From positions 1 to 64,000 of the forward strand of contig NZ_FNPX01000005.1 in NCBI RefSeq assembly GCF_900107415.1: a stretch of 64,000 bases of DNA, read 5' to 3'. The position numbers and the translations under genes were made by a program. This document shows, piece after piece, positions 51,827-61,683 of the stretch. Every line of letters begins with the position of its first letter. Position 1 is the stretch's first letter. Origin of the DNA: Jannaschia faecimaris. Lineage in GTDB: Bacteria > Pseudomonadota > Alphaproteobacteria > Rhodobacterales > Rhodobacteraceae. The notes beneath the pieces are model-generated. The model had not been told where the DNA came from, did not search any database, and saw only the letters and a program-made list of their open reading frames with translations.

Positions 51827-52960
51827 TTACCGCACGATGAATTCTGCATGCAGCGCACCGGCGGCTTTAATGCTCTTGAGGATGTCGATCATATCCCGCG
51901 CCGAGACACCGAGGGCATTCAGCCCAGCGATTACATCAGATAGCGTTGTGCCCCCCTGAACCAAGGCAAGACCCGGGCCTGGCTCCTCCTGCAGAGCAAC
52001 CCCGGTACGGGGTACGACGACAGTTTGTCCGTCAGAGAATGGATTCGGCTGCGAGACCACCGGTGCTTCTTCGATCCGGAGTGTCAGGTTATTCTGCGAC
52101 ACAGCGACTTCAGAAATTCGGACAGTGCTTCCCATCACGATCGTGCCAGAGGCCTGGTCCACGACGACCCTTGCCCTCTGCTCCGGAGTTACCGCAACAT
52201 TTTCGATCGCACTGAGCGCATGCGCTGGAGACGCCCGATCTGCACGTGCGACATCTACAAGAACAGTCCCAGCATCCAGCATTCTCGCCACGCCACGACC
52301 GATCTCCTGATTAATCGCCGTCTCGACCCGCAGGGCTGTGGTGAAATCGGGATTGCGCAGTGCGAGGCGAATCTGCGTCATCGTCGTAAAGTCGAAATCA
52401 ACCTCGCGCTCGACCCGCGCGCCGGCGGGAACGACGCCAGCCGTCGGCACCCCCTCTATCACTTTAGCAGCCTCGCCTGTTGCAGAGACGCCACCTGCGA
52501 TAATCGTGCCTTGCGCCACGGCATAGATTTCGCCGTCCGCGGCCGTCAGCGGCGTCATTACGAGCGTGCCGCCCAGCAGGCTATCCGCGTCGCCGATCGC
52601 CGAGACTGTCACATCAATTTGCCCTCCAGAACGGGCGAAGGGTGGCAACGCGGCGGTAACGATAACGGCTGCGACGTTTTTCGGGCGAAACTGCTCACCG
52701 GTGACGTTCACGCCCAAGCGCTCGAGAATATTAGTCATGATTTCTTCGGTGAACGGCGCGTTGCGCAGGCCGTCACCTGTGCCATTCAGGCCAACAACCA
52801 GTCCATAGCCAACCAGATCATTGCCACGCACCCCATCAAATTCCACGAGGTCCTTGATCCTAATCGACTGTGCACTCGCAAAGGGTACCGCAACCAGAAG
52901 ACATGAAGTCAGCGTCACGGTCAGTATGCCGGCTATCCGAAATCTGCTGGCCCAATTCAT
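51827..52960 (-). CDS. flgI: Flagellar P-ring protein
   Basis: This 377-residue periplasmic protein forms the P ring in the peptidoglycan layer. A signal peptide (CLLVAVPFASA) is followed by SIRIKDLVEFDGVRGNDLVG and YGLVVGLNGTGDGLRNAPFT. The C terminus is LNALGVSARDMIDILKSIKA then AGALHAEFIVR, nearly identical to other FlgI proteins. The ATG overlaps the flgL stop by 4 bp. Last gene of the flagellar run. Confidence 0.97.
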   Translation of the reverse strand: MNWASRFRIAGILTVTLTSCLLVAVPFASAQSIRIKDLVEFDGVRGNDLVGYGLVVGLNGTGDGLRNAPFTEEIMTNILERLGVNVTGEQFRPKNVAAVIVTAALPPFARSGGQIDVTVSAIGDADSLLGGTLVMTPLTAADGEIYAVAQGTIIAGGVSATGEAAKVIEGVPTAGVVPAGARVEREVDFDFTTMTQIRLALRNPDFTTALRVETAINQEIGRGVARMLDAGTVLVDVARADRASPAHALSAIENVAVTPEQRARVVVDQASGTIVMGSTVRISEVAVSQNNLTLRIEEAPVVSQPNPFSDGQTVVVPRTGVALQEEPGPGLALVQGGTTLSDVIAGLNALGVSARDMIDILKSIKAAGALHAEFIVR

Positions 52961-53958
52961 CGGAGATAATCCATCAGCCGCAGACGCGATCTTCGTGCGG
53001 TGACGGCATAGAGGGTTTCAAGGCGAGACATTTCGTTTTGCAAACGGTTGGCGACCTCAAGCGGATCAGCCCTAACCGCGTCTGAACGACGTATCTTCAG
53101 TTGCGTCTCTTCATGCGACATCTGCTCGGACAATAGGTCCGCACGCGCTTCGACACTACCAAGACCGCCCCTCAATTCTGCGAGCTTCGCAGCTGCGGCC
53201 ACTGATCGGCGCGGCAGCTCTTGCGCCAGACTCTGCCGATCGGTTGGCGATAACGAAAAACCCGTGCTGGGTAAGGCGGAAACCAGTGCCGCCTGCTTGA
53301 CGGCCTCGCGGATCGCCACATCACCGGCGTTGACCTGAATCGTCAAAGCCTTCCCCTGCCCGATCGGAAATTGCATGGACTGACCTGGGAAGTTCGACAT
53401 AGCATTCGTTTCAACTCCCCCCCCTTGAGCAAAATAGGCGTCAAAAGCCTGCAGTAGAGATGCGACATCCGTCGCCGATTGGGCCAGTGCCGTTGTTTCA
53501 ATCAACATGACATCCAGATCAAATGGGGGGTCACCCGAAGTATCTCCATTTGCGAATACTGCGCGTCCGGATTCCGCCTTGGACAAAGCGTTCACAACAT
53601 CGCTCAGCGCCCCTTTTCCGGTTGCACCAAGCGTCGCAATGGGACCGGGGTCATTTCCCGTCAGGCCCGACGTAAGGGCTTCGGCGAGGCGCGTGCCAAC
53701 GGCATCGACAAATCCGAGCGAGACCTGCGCGACGTCCATCCAAGTGGTGGCCCGGCTCAGCGCATCCTCGCGTGCTTGGAACGTTCGCAGATCATGGGAA
53801 ACACGCGAATAAGCAGAGAAATCACTGCTCAAGGCGCGACCGGTGTCGAAATTCCGCTCTGTGGAGAGTTCTTCGTTCAATCGGTCAATCCGCTCTCTCG
53901 TGTCTGCGGCGAAATCCCGGGGCGCGAGAAATGACTGGAGGTGGCCGTCAGTACGCAT
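52957..53958 (-). CDS. flgL: Flagellar hook-filament junction protein (FlgL-like)
   Basis: This 333-residue flagellin-fold protein has an N-terminal helix with LNEELSTERNFDTGRALSSDFSAYSR. Its C-terminal helix has SHEETQLKIRRSDAVRADPL, EVANRLQNEMSRLETLYAVT and RRSRLRLMDYLR. Position between flgK and flgI identifies it. The sequence is divergent from enterobacterial FlgL, as expected in Rhodobacterales. It starts 1 bp after the flgK stop. Confidence 0.88.
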   Translation of the reverse strand: MRTDGHLQSFLAPRDFAADTRERIDRLNEELSTERNFDTGRALSSDFSAYSRVSHDLRTFQAREDALSRATTWMDVAQVSLGFVDAVGTRLAEALTSGLTGNDPGPIATLGATGKGALSDVVNALSKAESGRAVFANGDTSGDPPFDLDVMLIETTALAQSATDVASLLQAFDAYFAQGGGVETNAMSNFPGQSMQFPIGQGKALTIQVNAGDVAIREAVKQAALVSALPSTGFSLSPTDRQSLAQELPRRSVAAAAKLAELRGGLGSVEARADLLSEQMSHEETQLKIRRSDAVRADPLEVANRLQNEMSRLETLYAVTARRSRLRLMDYLR

Positions 53959-53959
53959 C

Positions 53960-55405
53960 TCAGATCTCCGTTAATCTGTTCATCATGTCGCCAACCGCCT
54001 GAATGACACGGGCGTTCGCGGCATAGGCCTGCTCGATCTCAATCAAACGGCGCATTTCGGCATCGATATCGACCGCCCCGCCATCACGTTGCTCTACAAG
54101 ACCAGTTGCCTCGTTTGTGCTGAAAGCGACCCGGTCTTCCGCCCGCAGACGGTCGGAGGAGAATAACGATTTGAGAGCGGCCGCGTGTCCGACTATGTCA
54201 CCAGGTACCTCGGGCAAACCGGCAAGAACTGGAAGCGCCTTATCGGCCATGGCAGCACCATATCGAAGCAGGAGGCCAGAATCGCTGCCCGAGCCCTGAT
54301 TTGCGGCCTCAATCCCGTCGCGCAATCGCCAGAGATCGCCGCCCCGTTCCGGAAGCACCTCCGAATTGACGGCAAGTCGCCCCGCAAGGCCTGGAACAGG
54401 CATGGGCATCAGCGCCCCACCCGATTCCGTGAAGAGGCCCGGAGCTCCAGCGGCCCGGGTCGTATCAACCGTTGGATCTTCGAACCGGTCGATCAAGTCC
54501 GCAGCCAGACTGTCGAAACGGGCTGTCGCTTCGGGCGCGATGTTGTCACGCAAATCGAAATTGGCGGCGAGGCGACCTCCGGGGATCCCCGATGCAGCAC
54601 CGGACACGGCAATGGGACGACCGTTGACCGTAAGGCCGGACAACTGCATCGGATAGCTCATATCCGGCATAATCGGCGCGCGTGGGTTGAACCCGAATTC
54701 CGCGGGCTTCCCATCAAGCAGCATCACCCCGCCGGCAGACACCAGTGCGACTACACCGCGCTCGCGGGGCAACTCGTGTAAAGGGACCTGCTCCGAAATC
54801 CTGTCGATCAGGACAGTACGCTGGTCAAGCAAGTCCGCCGTGTCACTGCCCCCAAGACTCAATCGCCTTATGTCAGTGTTCAGACGAGCCACATCCGCGA
54901 GATCGGCGTTGAGTTGGACCACCCCTTTGCCGATATCGGAATCCGCTTTCTGTCGGGCTTCCATGACGGCATCGTCAAGATTGTTCACGAGCGATACGAG
55001 ATCTATCGCCGCCTCGGCGACCTCCAGCAATCTGACTTCTGACTGGGGTTCTGCTGCGCTCGACAAAAATGCAGCATCCAGCCGTGCGAGCCGGTCCTGC
55101 AAGCTTCCCGCTTCCTCGGGGTCGCCGACCACTCCATCGATCCTCCCGAAGAAAGCCGAGAAAACTTCATCGCCTGCCTGCCGTGACTGCGCTTCGCGAC
55201 GCAGCGGGACAAGTCGTGTGTCCATCTCGCGGGTGACCGTGGCTGTCGAGCCCGGAGCGCCAACACCGGCTCCGGTAACGTTCACGTCTCGCCGGACGTA
55301 ACCGGCACGGTCCGCATTGGCCACGTTGCGGGCCACGATCTCGGCACGCCGGGAATTGATGTCCAACCCGGCGACAGCGACGTTCATGGATGAAGATAGA
55401 CTCAT
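53960..55405 (-). CDS. flgK: Flagellar hook-associated protein 1
   Basis: This 481-residue protein has SLSSSMNVAVAGLDINSRRAEIVARNVAN at the N terminus and RRLIEIEQAYAANARVIQAV at the C terminus, the axial-protein helices. In between, TRLVPLRREAQ and RISEQVPLH mark the FlgK family. It is shorter than E. coli FlgK (547), lacking part of the surface domain. It lies 27 bp after flgE. Confidence 0.94.
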   Translation of the reverse strand: MSLSSSMNVAVAGLDINSRRAEIVARNVANADRAGYVRRDVNVTGAGVGAPGSTATVTREMDTRLVPLRREAQSRQAGDEVFSAFFGRIDGVVGDPEEAGSLQDRLARLDAAFLSSAAEPQSEVRLLEVAEAAIDLVSLVNNLDDAVMEARQKADSDIGKGVVQLNADLADVARLNTDIRRLSLGGSDTADLLDQRTVLIDRISEQVPLHELPRERGVVALVSAGGVMLLDGKPAEFGFNPRAPIMPDMSYPMQLSGLTVNGRPIAVSGAASGIPGGRLAANFDLRDNIAPEATARFDSLAADLIDRFEDPTVDTTRAAGAPGLFTESGGALMPMPVPGLAGRLAVNSEVLPERGGDLWRLRDGIEAANQGSGSDSGLLLRYGAAMADKALPVLAGLPEVPGDIVGHAAALKSLFSSDRLRAEDRVAFSTNEATGLVEQRDGGAVDIDAEMRRLIEIEQAYAANARVIQAVGDMMNRLTEI

Positions 55406-55432
55406 GACGGACCTCCAGGGTCAGACGCGCGA

Positions 55433-56743
55433 TCAGCGCTTGATATTGGTGGTTTCCTGCAACATCTCGTCCACGGTTTGGACAACCTTGGCGTTCGAGC
55501 TGTAGGCGCGCTGCGTTTGGATCAGTTGCGTGAGTTCCTTGGCGACATCGGTCGCGCTCTCCTCCCGAGAGAAGCCGACCACGTCGCCAACCGGTCCATC
55601 GCCCGCATCCCAGAGGTAGAGCTCGCCACTGTCGGAAGAGACCTGGTAGGTTTGATTTGCCAAGGGCTTCAGCCCGTTGGGATTCGGGACATCAACGATC
55701 GGAATCTGGTAAAGTACCTTCGTGAAATCACTGTCATAAACCGCGATGAGCATTCCTTGCGCGTCCACCTCTACCGACACGAGATTGCCGACCGGAGAGC
55801 CGTTCTTGCTGACAGAGAGCGGTGCAAACGTGTCGGACAACTGGGACAGGCCTCGCGCCTCCAGCGGGCTGCCAATGTCGATTTCGAGCGGGCCGCCTGC
55901 CACAGCGACAGCGATCATCCCGGTGGCGGCATCATAGTCGCCGACCTCTCCGGTCACGACGGTGGCGATTGTGCCACCAAAGTCACGCGTGTCATCGAAG
56001 GTGATCGTGAATTCGCCTACAAGCGCGCCTGCCTGAGCCCCATCATTGATGCTAACGGTCCACTCGTTCGTGGCGGCGGTCGCCGGTGGCGTGGGCAAGG
56101 TGGGCTGGAATGTAACATCTAGGTTCTCTGCCTGCCCGAGGTTCCCGAAGTATTCGAGAGCCATCGTGCGGGGGTCGCCCGAACCGTCGGCATTGGTGTC
56201 GGTGGACGGCAAATTGACGCCCAGCGTGATGCGCGTGGTCGCGTTGCCCTCGAATTGGCTTTCATAAATCCGGACGGGTTGAAGCCCGCCGGCAGAGTCC
56301 CGCGGATACCCGGGAATTTCACCATTCTTATCCGCAGGCCATCCCAGCAAGACCTGGCCGCCGGTGCTGCGTAGAATACCGTTTTCATCTGCCTTGAAGG
56401 ACCCGGTCGTAGTCATACGCAACGGATAGTCCCCGTTTCCACCCAGCGCCGCCGAGATTGGCGTGACCGGAAGCATGCCGCGACCGGTGATCGCAAGGTC
56501 GGTGGGGTTGTTCGTCGTAATCGTCGGACGACGCTCTTCGATCACCTGGCCGGTAGTGACGCGGACCCCGCCCGCAGAATAGCCACCGCGGCTTTGATCC
56601 AGAACCAGAGAGTGGAAATCGGTCACCGCCCGCTTGTAACCGAAGGTGCCGGAATTCGCTATGTTGTCGGAAATCGTCGCGAGGCGGCTGGCATTCGCGT
56701 TCAGGCCCGTCACACTGGCATTAAGGGAGGAGGAAATCGACAT
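55433..56743 (-). CDS. flgE: Flagellar hook protein
   Basis: This 436-residue hook subunit has the axial N terminus SLNASVTGLNANASRLATIS and DNIANSGTFGYKRAVTDFHS. The central domains contain LSQLSDTFAPLSVSKNGSPVG. The C terminus is VAKELTQLIQTQRAYSSNAK then VVQTVDEMLQETTNIKR, as in other FlgE proteins. I start it at ATG 56743 (MSISSS) after GAAAGGATCGAAG. An upstream extension from GTG is unlike the family. A candidate sigma-54 promoter lies about 40 bp upstream. Confidence 0.95.
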   Translation of the reverse strand: MSISSSLNASVTGLNANASRLATISDNIANSGTFGYKRAVTDFHSLVLDQSRGGYSAGGVRVTTGQVIEERRPTITTNNPTDLAITGRGMLPVTPISAALGGNGDYPLRMTTTGSFKADENGILRSTGGQVLLGWPADKNGEIPGYPRDSAGGLQPVRIYESQFEGNATTRITLGVNLPSTDTNADGSGDPRTMALEYFGNLGQAENLDVTFQPTLPTPPATAATNEWTVSINDGAQAGALVGEFTITFDDTRDFGGTIATVVTGEVGDYDAATGMIAVAVAGGPLEIDIGSPLEARGLSQLSDTFAPLSVSKNGSPVGNLVSVEVDAQGMLIAVYDSDFTKVLYQIPIVDVPNPNGLKPLANQTYQVSSDSGELYLWDAGDGPVGDVVGFSREESATDVAKELTQLIQTQRAYSSNAKVVQTVDEMLQETTNIKR

Positions 56744-56781
56744 CTTCGATCCTTTCTGGAAAACTATGGGCTTGCGGCGTC

Positions 56782-56797
56782 TGCAACAGAATGGCCG
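56782..56797 (-). promoter_or_regulatory. flgE: Candidate sigma-54 promoter for flgE
   Basis: On the minus strand, CGGCCATTCTGTTGCA keeps the invariant GG and GC 12 bases apart, and TTGCA matches the -12 element fully. The -24 element matches less well. The implied transcription start gives a leader of roughly 25-30 nt. Flagellar genes of this class are often sigma-54 dependent, but this assignment is by eye. Confidence 0.35.
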
Positions 56798-56893
56798 CAC
56801 CACCTTGCAGGCATCCTTCCCACCCCGAGGTTAAGGGGCCGCTAACGCCTGTGGAATTTTCGCGGCACCGCGCCGATAGGATGATTCAATTTC

Positions 56894-57712
56894 TCATCTT
56901 CCATCCACGCGGGGCGGCACCGTGTCGCGCAGCACGACCAACTCGATCCGGTTGTTTCGCGCCGAGAGAGGATTCGACGCAACCGGACGCCGGTCAGCGT
57001 GACCCGTGATGCGCACGACCCGGTCCAGGGAGATGCCGGCTTGCGGCAGGGCGCGACGGACCGCATCCGCGCGGTTCTGCGAAACCGGCCAAACCCTTGG
57101 GTCCCGCGCTACGACAGGTTCGGACGCGGCAAAAGCCTCGATGGCGAGCGCGTTCGGCACAGAGGTTATTTCCGGCGCAACCGATGCCAACAGTTGAATC
57201 ATCAGGTCCGTCGGCACTCCATCCGCGAAAAGAGGGGATCCCGCCAAGGCAAAGAACTCGATCACAAGGCCCTGATCGGTGAGCCGCACCGTGACGTGGC
57301 GCAAGAGTTCTTCATCAACGAGGCTGTCACCGCCCTTGCCCATTATAGCGGCCTCCAAAACCTTGAGCGTGCCGTCTTCTTCGGTCGATCCATTGGCTTC
57401 AGAGTTGGTGATGCCCCCGCGACCCATCTGGATTCGGCTGGCGTCTGCCGACATGGCGCGGCCACCCAAGGCCCCCTCGCCGCCGCCCGACGTTGCACTG
57501 AGCGCGATGGATGGGCTGAAATAATCGGCCAGGCCCCTGCGCTGCTTGTCCGTTGTCGCGTTCAGCAGCCACATCAGCATGAAAAACGCCATCATCGCAG
57601 TTACGAAGTCAGCGTAGGCGACCTTCCAAGTTCCGCCATGATCCGCCGTCCGAACGAAGACCTTCTTCCGCTTGATGATGACCCGTTTTGTATTGTCGTC
57701 CTTGCCTGTCAT
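56894..57712 (-). CDS. motB: Flagellar stator protein MotB
   Basis: This 272-residue protein has a single membrane helix KVAYADFVTAMMAFFMLMWL, with the proton-binding Asp in the YADF motif. The plug region follows. An OmpA-like peptidoglycan-binding domain completes it, containing ALAIEAFAASEPV and RVVRITGHADRRPV, with NPLSARNNRIELVV. GGAGGGCCGCAC precedes the ATG. No motA is adjacent, so the partner is encoded elsewhere. A gap of 150 bp separates it from flgE. Confidence 0.93.
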   Translation of the reverse strand: MTGKDDNTKRVIIKRKKVFVRTADHGGTWKVAYADFVTAMMAFFMLMWLLNATTDKQRRGLADYFSPSIALSATSGGGEGALGGRAMSADASRIQMGRGGITNSEANGSTEEDGTLKVLEAAIMGKGGDSLVDEELLRHVTVRLTDQGLVIEFFALAGSPLFADGVPTDLMIQLLASVAPEITSVPNALAIEAFAASEPVVARDPRVWPVSQNRADAVRRALPQAGISLDRVVRITGHADRRPVASNPLSARNNRIELVVLRDTVPPRVDGR

Positions 57713-57766
57713 GTGCGGCCCTCCGGCCTTCCAGCCTAGGTCGAAAACATGAAGAAGCCGTTAGTG

Positions 57767-58309
57767 TCAGGGCGCGACCCATTCCCCGCGCGAACCTTTA
57801 AAGATGGCCCGCCGATGGGGATCATGCGACAGCGACACGACATCCATGCGACGCACCTCGCCAGACAACGCAACGAAGCGCGCCTGCTCCGGCGTGCGGG
57901 TGACCACCTCGGGGGCTTCGATCGGCGTGCCCGGCGCGGGGTTCGTGCCGTAATTGAGTCGGGCAATCTGCGGTATGCCCGCCCATCGGCAGCCCTCGGC
58001 GCGGAGGAGAGTCATCGTCACTGCCAACCGGACCTGAATTTGAGAAGCGGCATCCCACAAGAGTACCTCGGCCCGCGGCTCTGCCCCGAGCGCGCGCACC
58101 TTGTCGGTTCGCAGGTCGGAATGGACCTCAATCGTGCCAGCCGTTCGATCGGCCCCGCGCAGGCCAACCGTCCGCGCTTGCGGCCCCCCCTCGCCCATGG
58201 TGGCCAACGTGACGAAGCGGAATGGGTCACTCGACTCCGCGACACCGCGATCCAACCTATCCCAGACGTGGGTCAACAGCGTTTCTAGCGAGAGAAAGGG
58301 GTCACTCAT
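57767..58309 (-). CDS. Pyridoxamine 5'-phosphate oxidase-like FMN flavoprotein
   Basis: This 180-residue split-barrel flavoprotein has FRFVTLATMGEGGPQARTVG, VHSDLRTDKVRALGAEPRAE and LLWDAASQIQVRLA. The split-barrel pattern matches PNPOx-like proteins such as PdxH relatives, but the conserved C-terminal substrate motif of PdxH is absent, so the substrate is open. Its start overlaps the AttH-like gene's stop by 8 bp, making it the last gene of lolD-ftsX-attH-pnpox. Confidence 0.8.
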   Translation of the reverse strand: MSDPFLSLETLLTHVWDRLDRGVAESSDPFRFVTLATMGEGGPQARTVGLRGADRTAGTIEVHSDLRTDKVRALGAEPRAEVLLWDAASQIQVRLAVTMTLLRAEGCRWAGIPQIARLNYGTNPAPGTPIEAPEVVTRTPEQARFVALSGEVRRMDVVSLSHDPHRRAIFKGSRGEWVAP

Positions 58310-59318
58310 AGCCAGTCATCTCCAGATATCCCGTTGCACCGTGACTGCCCGTCGCGGTCACCGGGCCTTCCCAATAGGGAAACAGGGTCGCCTGCCAGCT
58401 GTCATCGTTCACGGCTTGAACTGTCAGATCGATCTGCTGCGCGGGCAGGGCCAGATGCCAGTCGACAGGGACCTGACGACCGGCGACCTGCGCGGTGCGC
58501 AGCGGCTCCAGTCTAAGCGCATCGCCGGAGTAGGGCGTGAGCGTCCCATCGGGCGCAATGTAGGACGCATAGTGGAAGCCAACCCCACCGCGCAGATTGA
58601 AAGCCATAAGGCGGGCACCGTCCTCCAGATGGAGCGAGAACCAATCCCAACCCTGCTGATCGTCCTCAAGGGGCTGTGAAGACCATTCCCGGTCAAGCCA
58701 CCCCTTCCCCGTCACCGCGACCGGCCCCGACGGCAAGTCCAGCGTACCGGCCACGCTGTAGAACGGTTGCGAATAATAGTAACTTGCCTGCCCTGAGGCC
58801 GACTTGGTGGAAAACCCGTTGCGGCCATGAAAGACCAAAGGGCCTTCTGCGGACAGTTCCAGGTCGTACCCGGCTTCAACCGTCGCGGCCTTTAGGGTCA
58901 GCGTGTCCAGCGTTGGACCCCGCAATGACCAGTCGTCGATCCATGCCTCAAACGGGTCCGCCCTCACGCCCGCCTGCCCGACGCCCCCGCGCGCGAACCG
59001 TTCCCCCCCGTAGTGATCTTCGGGAGAAGTCACACCGAAATGCCCCATCCACACCTGCGGCCCTGTGGGCGTGAGGGCGGATCGGAAAAGTGTGTATTGC
59101 ACGCCATAGTCGTTGCCATCCGCATCCTGCAACACAGCCGTCAGATACCACCATTCGATGCGGAAATCTGGGTGCGCTCCATGATCGGCGGGAAAATCAA
59201 ACACGGGGTCCGGCGCAGGAAGGGCAAACCCTTCGGCCCCCTCCCCCAACCCGGCAAAGCCCTGGGCATGGACCGGCAATGCCAGGATCGCGGCAAGCAG
59301 GATCAATTTAACGTTCAT
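58302..59318 (-). CDS. AttH/CrtC-like lipocalin-family secreted protein
   Basis: This protein of about 338 residues has a signal peptide (LILLAAILALPVHA). The mature part contains FPADHGAHPDFRIEWWYLTA, YGVQYTLFRSAL and GKGWLDREWSSQPLEDDQQG, typical of the lipocalin-like AttH/CrtC (hydroxyneurosporene-hydratase-like) domain. AttH in Agrobacterium accompanies an ABC exporter, as here. The start is ATG 59318 overlapping the ftsX-like gene by 11 bp. Likely periplasmic and associated with lipid or lipoprotein trafficking. Confidence 0.85.
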   Translation of the reverse strand: MNVKLILLAAILALPVHAQGFAGLGEGAEGFALPAPDPVFDFPADHGAHPDFRIEWWYLTAVLQDADGNDYGVQYTLFRSALTPTGPQVWMGHFGVTSPEDHYGGERFARGGVGQAGVRADPFEAWIDDWSLRGPTLDTLTLKAATVEAGYDLELSAEGPLVFHGRNGFSTKSASGQASYYYSQPFYSVAGTLDLPSGPVAVTGKGWLDREWSSQPLEDDQQGWDWFSLHLEDGARLMAFNLRGGVGFHYASYIAPDGTLTPYSGDALRLEPLRTAQVAGRQVPVDWHLALPAQQIDLTVQAVNDDSWQATLFPYWEGPVTATGSHGATGYLEMTGYE

Positions 59319-61683
59319 GGGCAAACACCTTCACCAGGTCGGCAGGGGCCATTCGCCAGAGCCGCCATGCCGGCAGCAGCGCCGCCAGGCAGGCCGCCGC
59401 CATCGCCGCAAAGGCGAGAATAATCCAACCGGCGGGGTCGGCGAGCAGCGGCAGCCGCCATCCGAAGGCCTGCACGTTCACCACCGCCAGAAGAACCCAG
59501 GCCAGCGCCACGCCCGTCGGGACCGCCAGCAACGCCGTCAACGCCGCCAGCAGTAGCGCGCGCACCACGTCAGCCTGCGCCAGCCGCGCCCGCGTAATGC
59601 CAAGCGCCCAGACCGGTGCCACCTGCGGCATGCGCATCGCACCCAGCGTCGTAAGCGAGGCCCAAAACGCGAAAGCGGCCACACCCAGTGTCAGAACGTT
59701 CAGCGCAGCTGTCACGGCAAAGGTCTGCTCAAAGATGGCGATCGCCGCAGCTTTCACCGCCGCCTGCTGCTCGATCCGGTCGGGCGGCAGGTCGAACCGC
59801 TCCGCCAACTCGGCGGCCAGTGGGGCAGCCTTTTCCGGGTCCAGCCGCAATCCGAAGGTTCGGAATGCGGCATCCGGGAAGACGGACAAGAAGGTCCCTT
59901 CATTCAGGATCGCCTGCCCCTTGGGATTTCCGTAATCCGAATAGACTCCAAGGATCTGCCGTGCGCCACCCTGTCCCAGATCAACCTCATCCCCGGCCCA
60001 TAAGCCTTCGCGCCGGGCCAGTTGTTCGTTCACCAGTGTCCCTTCGCCCGCCGCAAGCCTGTCCCAGACCTGTGGCATGCCATCAAGCAACGGCCAGTTA
60101 TCGCGGAATGTCGGGTGGTCGATCTGGGCGAAGATTTCACCCGGCGCACCCTCCAGCAATGCGGGAACGACCGCGACCGGCAGAACGGCGTCGACGCGCC
60201 CTTCAAGGAAGGCGCGTATCTCGGTCGCCTGCTCGACGTCGACCGCACGAACATAGAGTTCCGCGGCCAGCCGTTGATCCAGCCAGCCGGTGAACGTCGC
60301 GCGAAAGCTGCCGACCATGGTGCCGACACCGACGTTTGCCGCCAACGCGAGAAGGAGAGCCATCAATGCCAGGCTCAACCCGGGCACCTGTTGACGCGCA
60401 TCGGCCCAGAGCCATTGGGTCAGCGCACCCTTGGCAGTCCGGGCCCCAGCGTCCAGCACCATCGTCAGGATCGGCGGCAACAGAAGCGCCGCCCCCAGCA
60501 AAAGCGCCCCGAGACAAGTGAAGCCGATCATCAAACCCTTGCCAAACAGGGCCAAAATACCGGCAATCACCAGCAAGCCCACCCCGCCGAGTCCCTGTCG
60601 CTTCAAGGTTGCCGCGCGCGCGCGCGCCCAGGCCCGCGGCATGGCCGGGGCCAGAACCGGAAGGTGCGCCAATTGCCAGAGGCTTTGTCCGCCCGCGACC
60701 GCCAGGCCGATGCCCGCCATCGCAAAGCTTGACAGCCACCACACCGGGGACAGGCTCAACTCCCCGGCGACGCTCGCACCATAAAGTCCCGACAGCGTGG
60801 CCGCGACTCCGGGCAAAAGCAGTGCCGCCACGACATATCCCAGCAAGATGCCCACCGTCCCGGCCACCAACGTGAACACGACCAGTTCCGCCGCCAGTAG
60901 CATCGTCAGACGCCCGGCGGGCAGGCCCAACGCCCGCAGAGTTCGGAACAGAGGGCGGCGCTGTTCGAACGCCAGGCCAATCGCGGCATGTACGATGAAC
61001 AGCCCGACCGCAAAGGCCAGCAGCCCGAAGGCCGTCAGGTTAAGGTGAAAACTGTCGGTCAGCCGCGCGATGTCAGACCCGGCCTGCGGCTGCACAACAC
61101 GGGAACCGGGGAACAGGTCGGGTAGGGGTGTCAGGCCATCGCGCGAGCCGGACAGGATCAGCAAGCGCGTGATACGGTCAGTTTGCAGGATAGCCTGAGC
61201 TGCGGCGATGTCCGCGAGAACGGTGCCCGGCACCAGGTCGGGTGCCGCCTGCGCGGACGGCAGCCCCTCGGGCAGGTCGATGCCCGGCGCGGTGAAGACA
61301 ACCTCTCCTGTCAAGAACCCAGCCAGACCGTTTTCCGCGGTTAGATCCGGCGTCGCGGGGGATGGCGGGGCCGTGAACGGGTCGATGCCAAGCAGCCGCA
61401 GGGATGTGCCCGGCACTCGTCCCTCCAGAACCGGCGTCACGATCCATCCCGCGCGCCGTGCCTTCGCGAAGTCGTCCAGCGTCAGCCCCCCTTCCAGCCT
61501 TGGAAGGCTATCTTGCGCAAGCGTGGCGGCGGCGCGGTCGTACGACAGCCGCGCCTGGGCATTGATGGCCTGCACACCGACCCAAAGCCCCGTGGCCAGC
61601 GCCAGCCCGATCACCAGCGTCAGCAGTTGCAAAGGGTGTCGTCGCCAATGCGCCAGCAAGGCCCCTAGCGCAGCGCGGTTCAT
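59308..61683 (-). CDS. FtsX-family ABC transporter permease
   Basis: This 791-residue permease has a single N-terminal helix (LLTLVIGLALATGLWVGVQA). It then has two copies of the FtsX triple-helix domain: AFGLLAFAVGLFIVHAAIGLAFEQRRPLF at about residue 215, and LNVLTLGVAAFAFWASLTTL near the C terminus. A large periplasmic domain lies between. PAWRLWRMAPADLVKVFAHER is the usual C terminus. Partners are the LolD-type ATPase upstream (ATGA overlap) and the AttH-like protein downstream. Substrate probably a lipid or lipoprotein. Confidence 0.88.
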   Translation of the reverse strand: MNRAALGALLAHWRRHPLQLLTLVIGLALATGLWVGVQAINAQARLSYDRAAATLAQDSLPRLEGGLTLDDFAKARRAGWIVTPVLEGRVPGTSLRLLGIDPFTAPPSPATPDLTAENGLAGFLTGEVVFTAPGIDLPEGLPSAQAAPDLVPGTVLADIAAAQAILQTDRITRLLILSGSRDGLTPLPDLFPGSRVVQPQAGSDIARLTDSFHLNLTAFGLLAFAVGLFIVHAAIGLAFEQRRPLFRTLRALGLPAGRLTMLLAAELVVFTLVAGTVGILLGYVVAALLLPGVAATLSGLYGASVAGELSLSPVWWLSSFAMAGIGLAVAGGQSLWQLAHLPVLAPAMPRAWARARAATLKRQGLGGVGLLVIAGILALFGKGLMIGFTCLGALLLGAALLLPPILTMVLDAGARTAKGALTQWLWADARQQVPGLSLALMALLLALAANVGVGTMVGSFRATFTGWLDQRLAAELYVRAVDVEQATEIRAFLEGRVDAVLPVAVVPALLEGAPGEIFAQIDHPTFRDNWPLLDGMPQVWDRLAAGEGTLVNEQLARREGLWAGDEVDLGQGGARQILGVYSDYGNPKGQAILNEGTFLSVFPDAAFRTFGLRLDPEKAAPLAAELAERFDLPPDRIEQQAAVKAAAIAIFEQTFAVTAALNVLTLGVAAFAFWASLTTLGAMRMPQVAPVWALGITRARLAQADVVRALLLAALTALLAVPTGVALAWVLLAVVNVQAFGWRLPLLADPAGWIILAFAAMAAACLAALLPAWRLWRMAPADLVKVFAHER

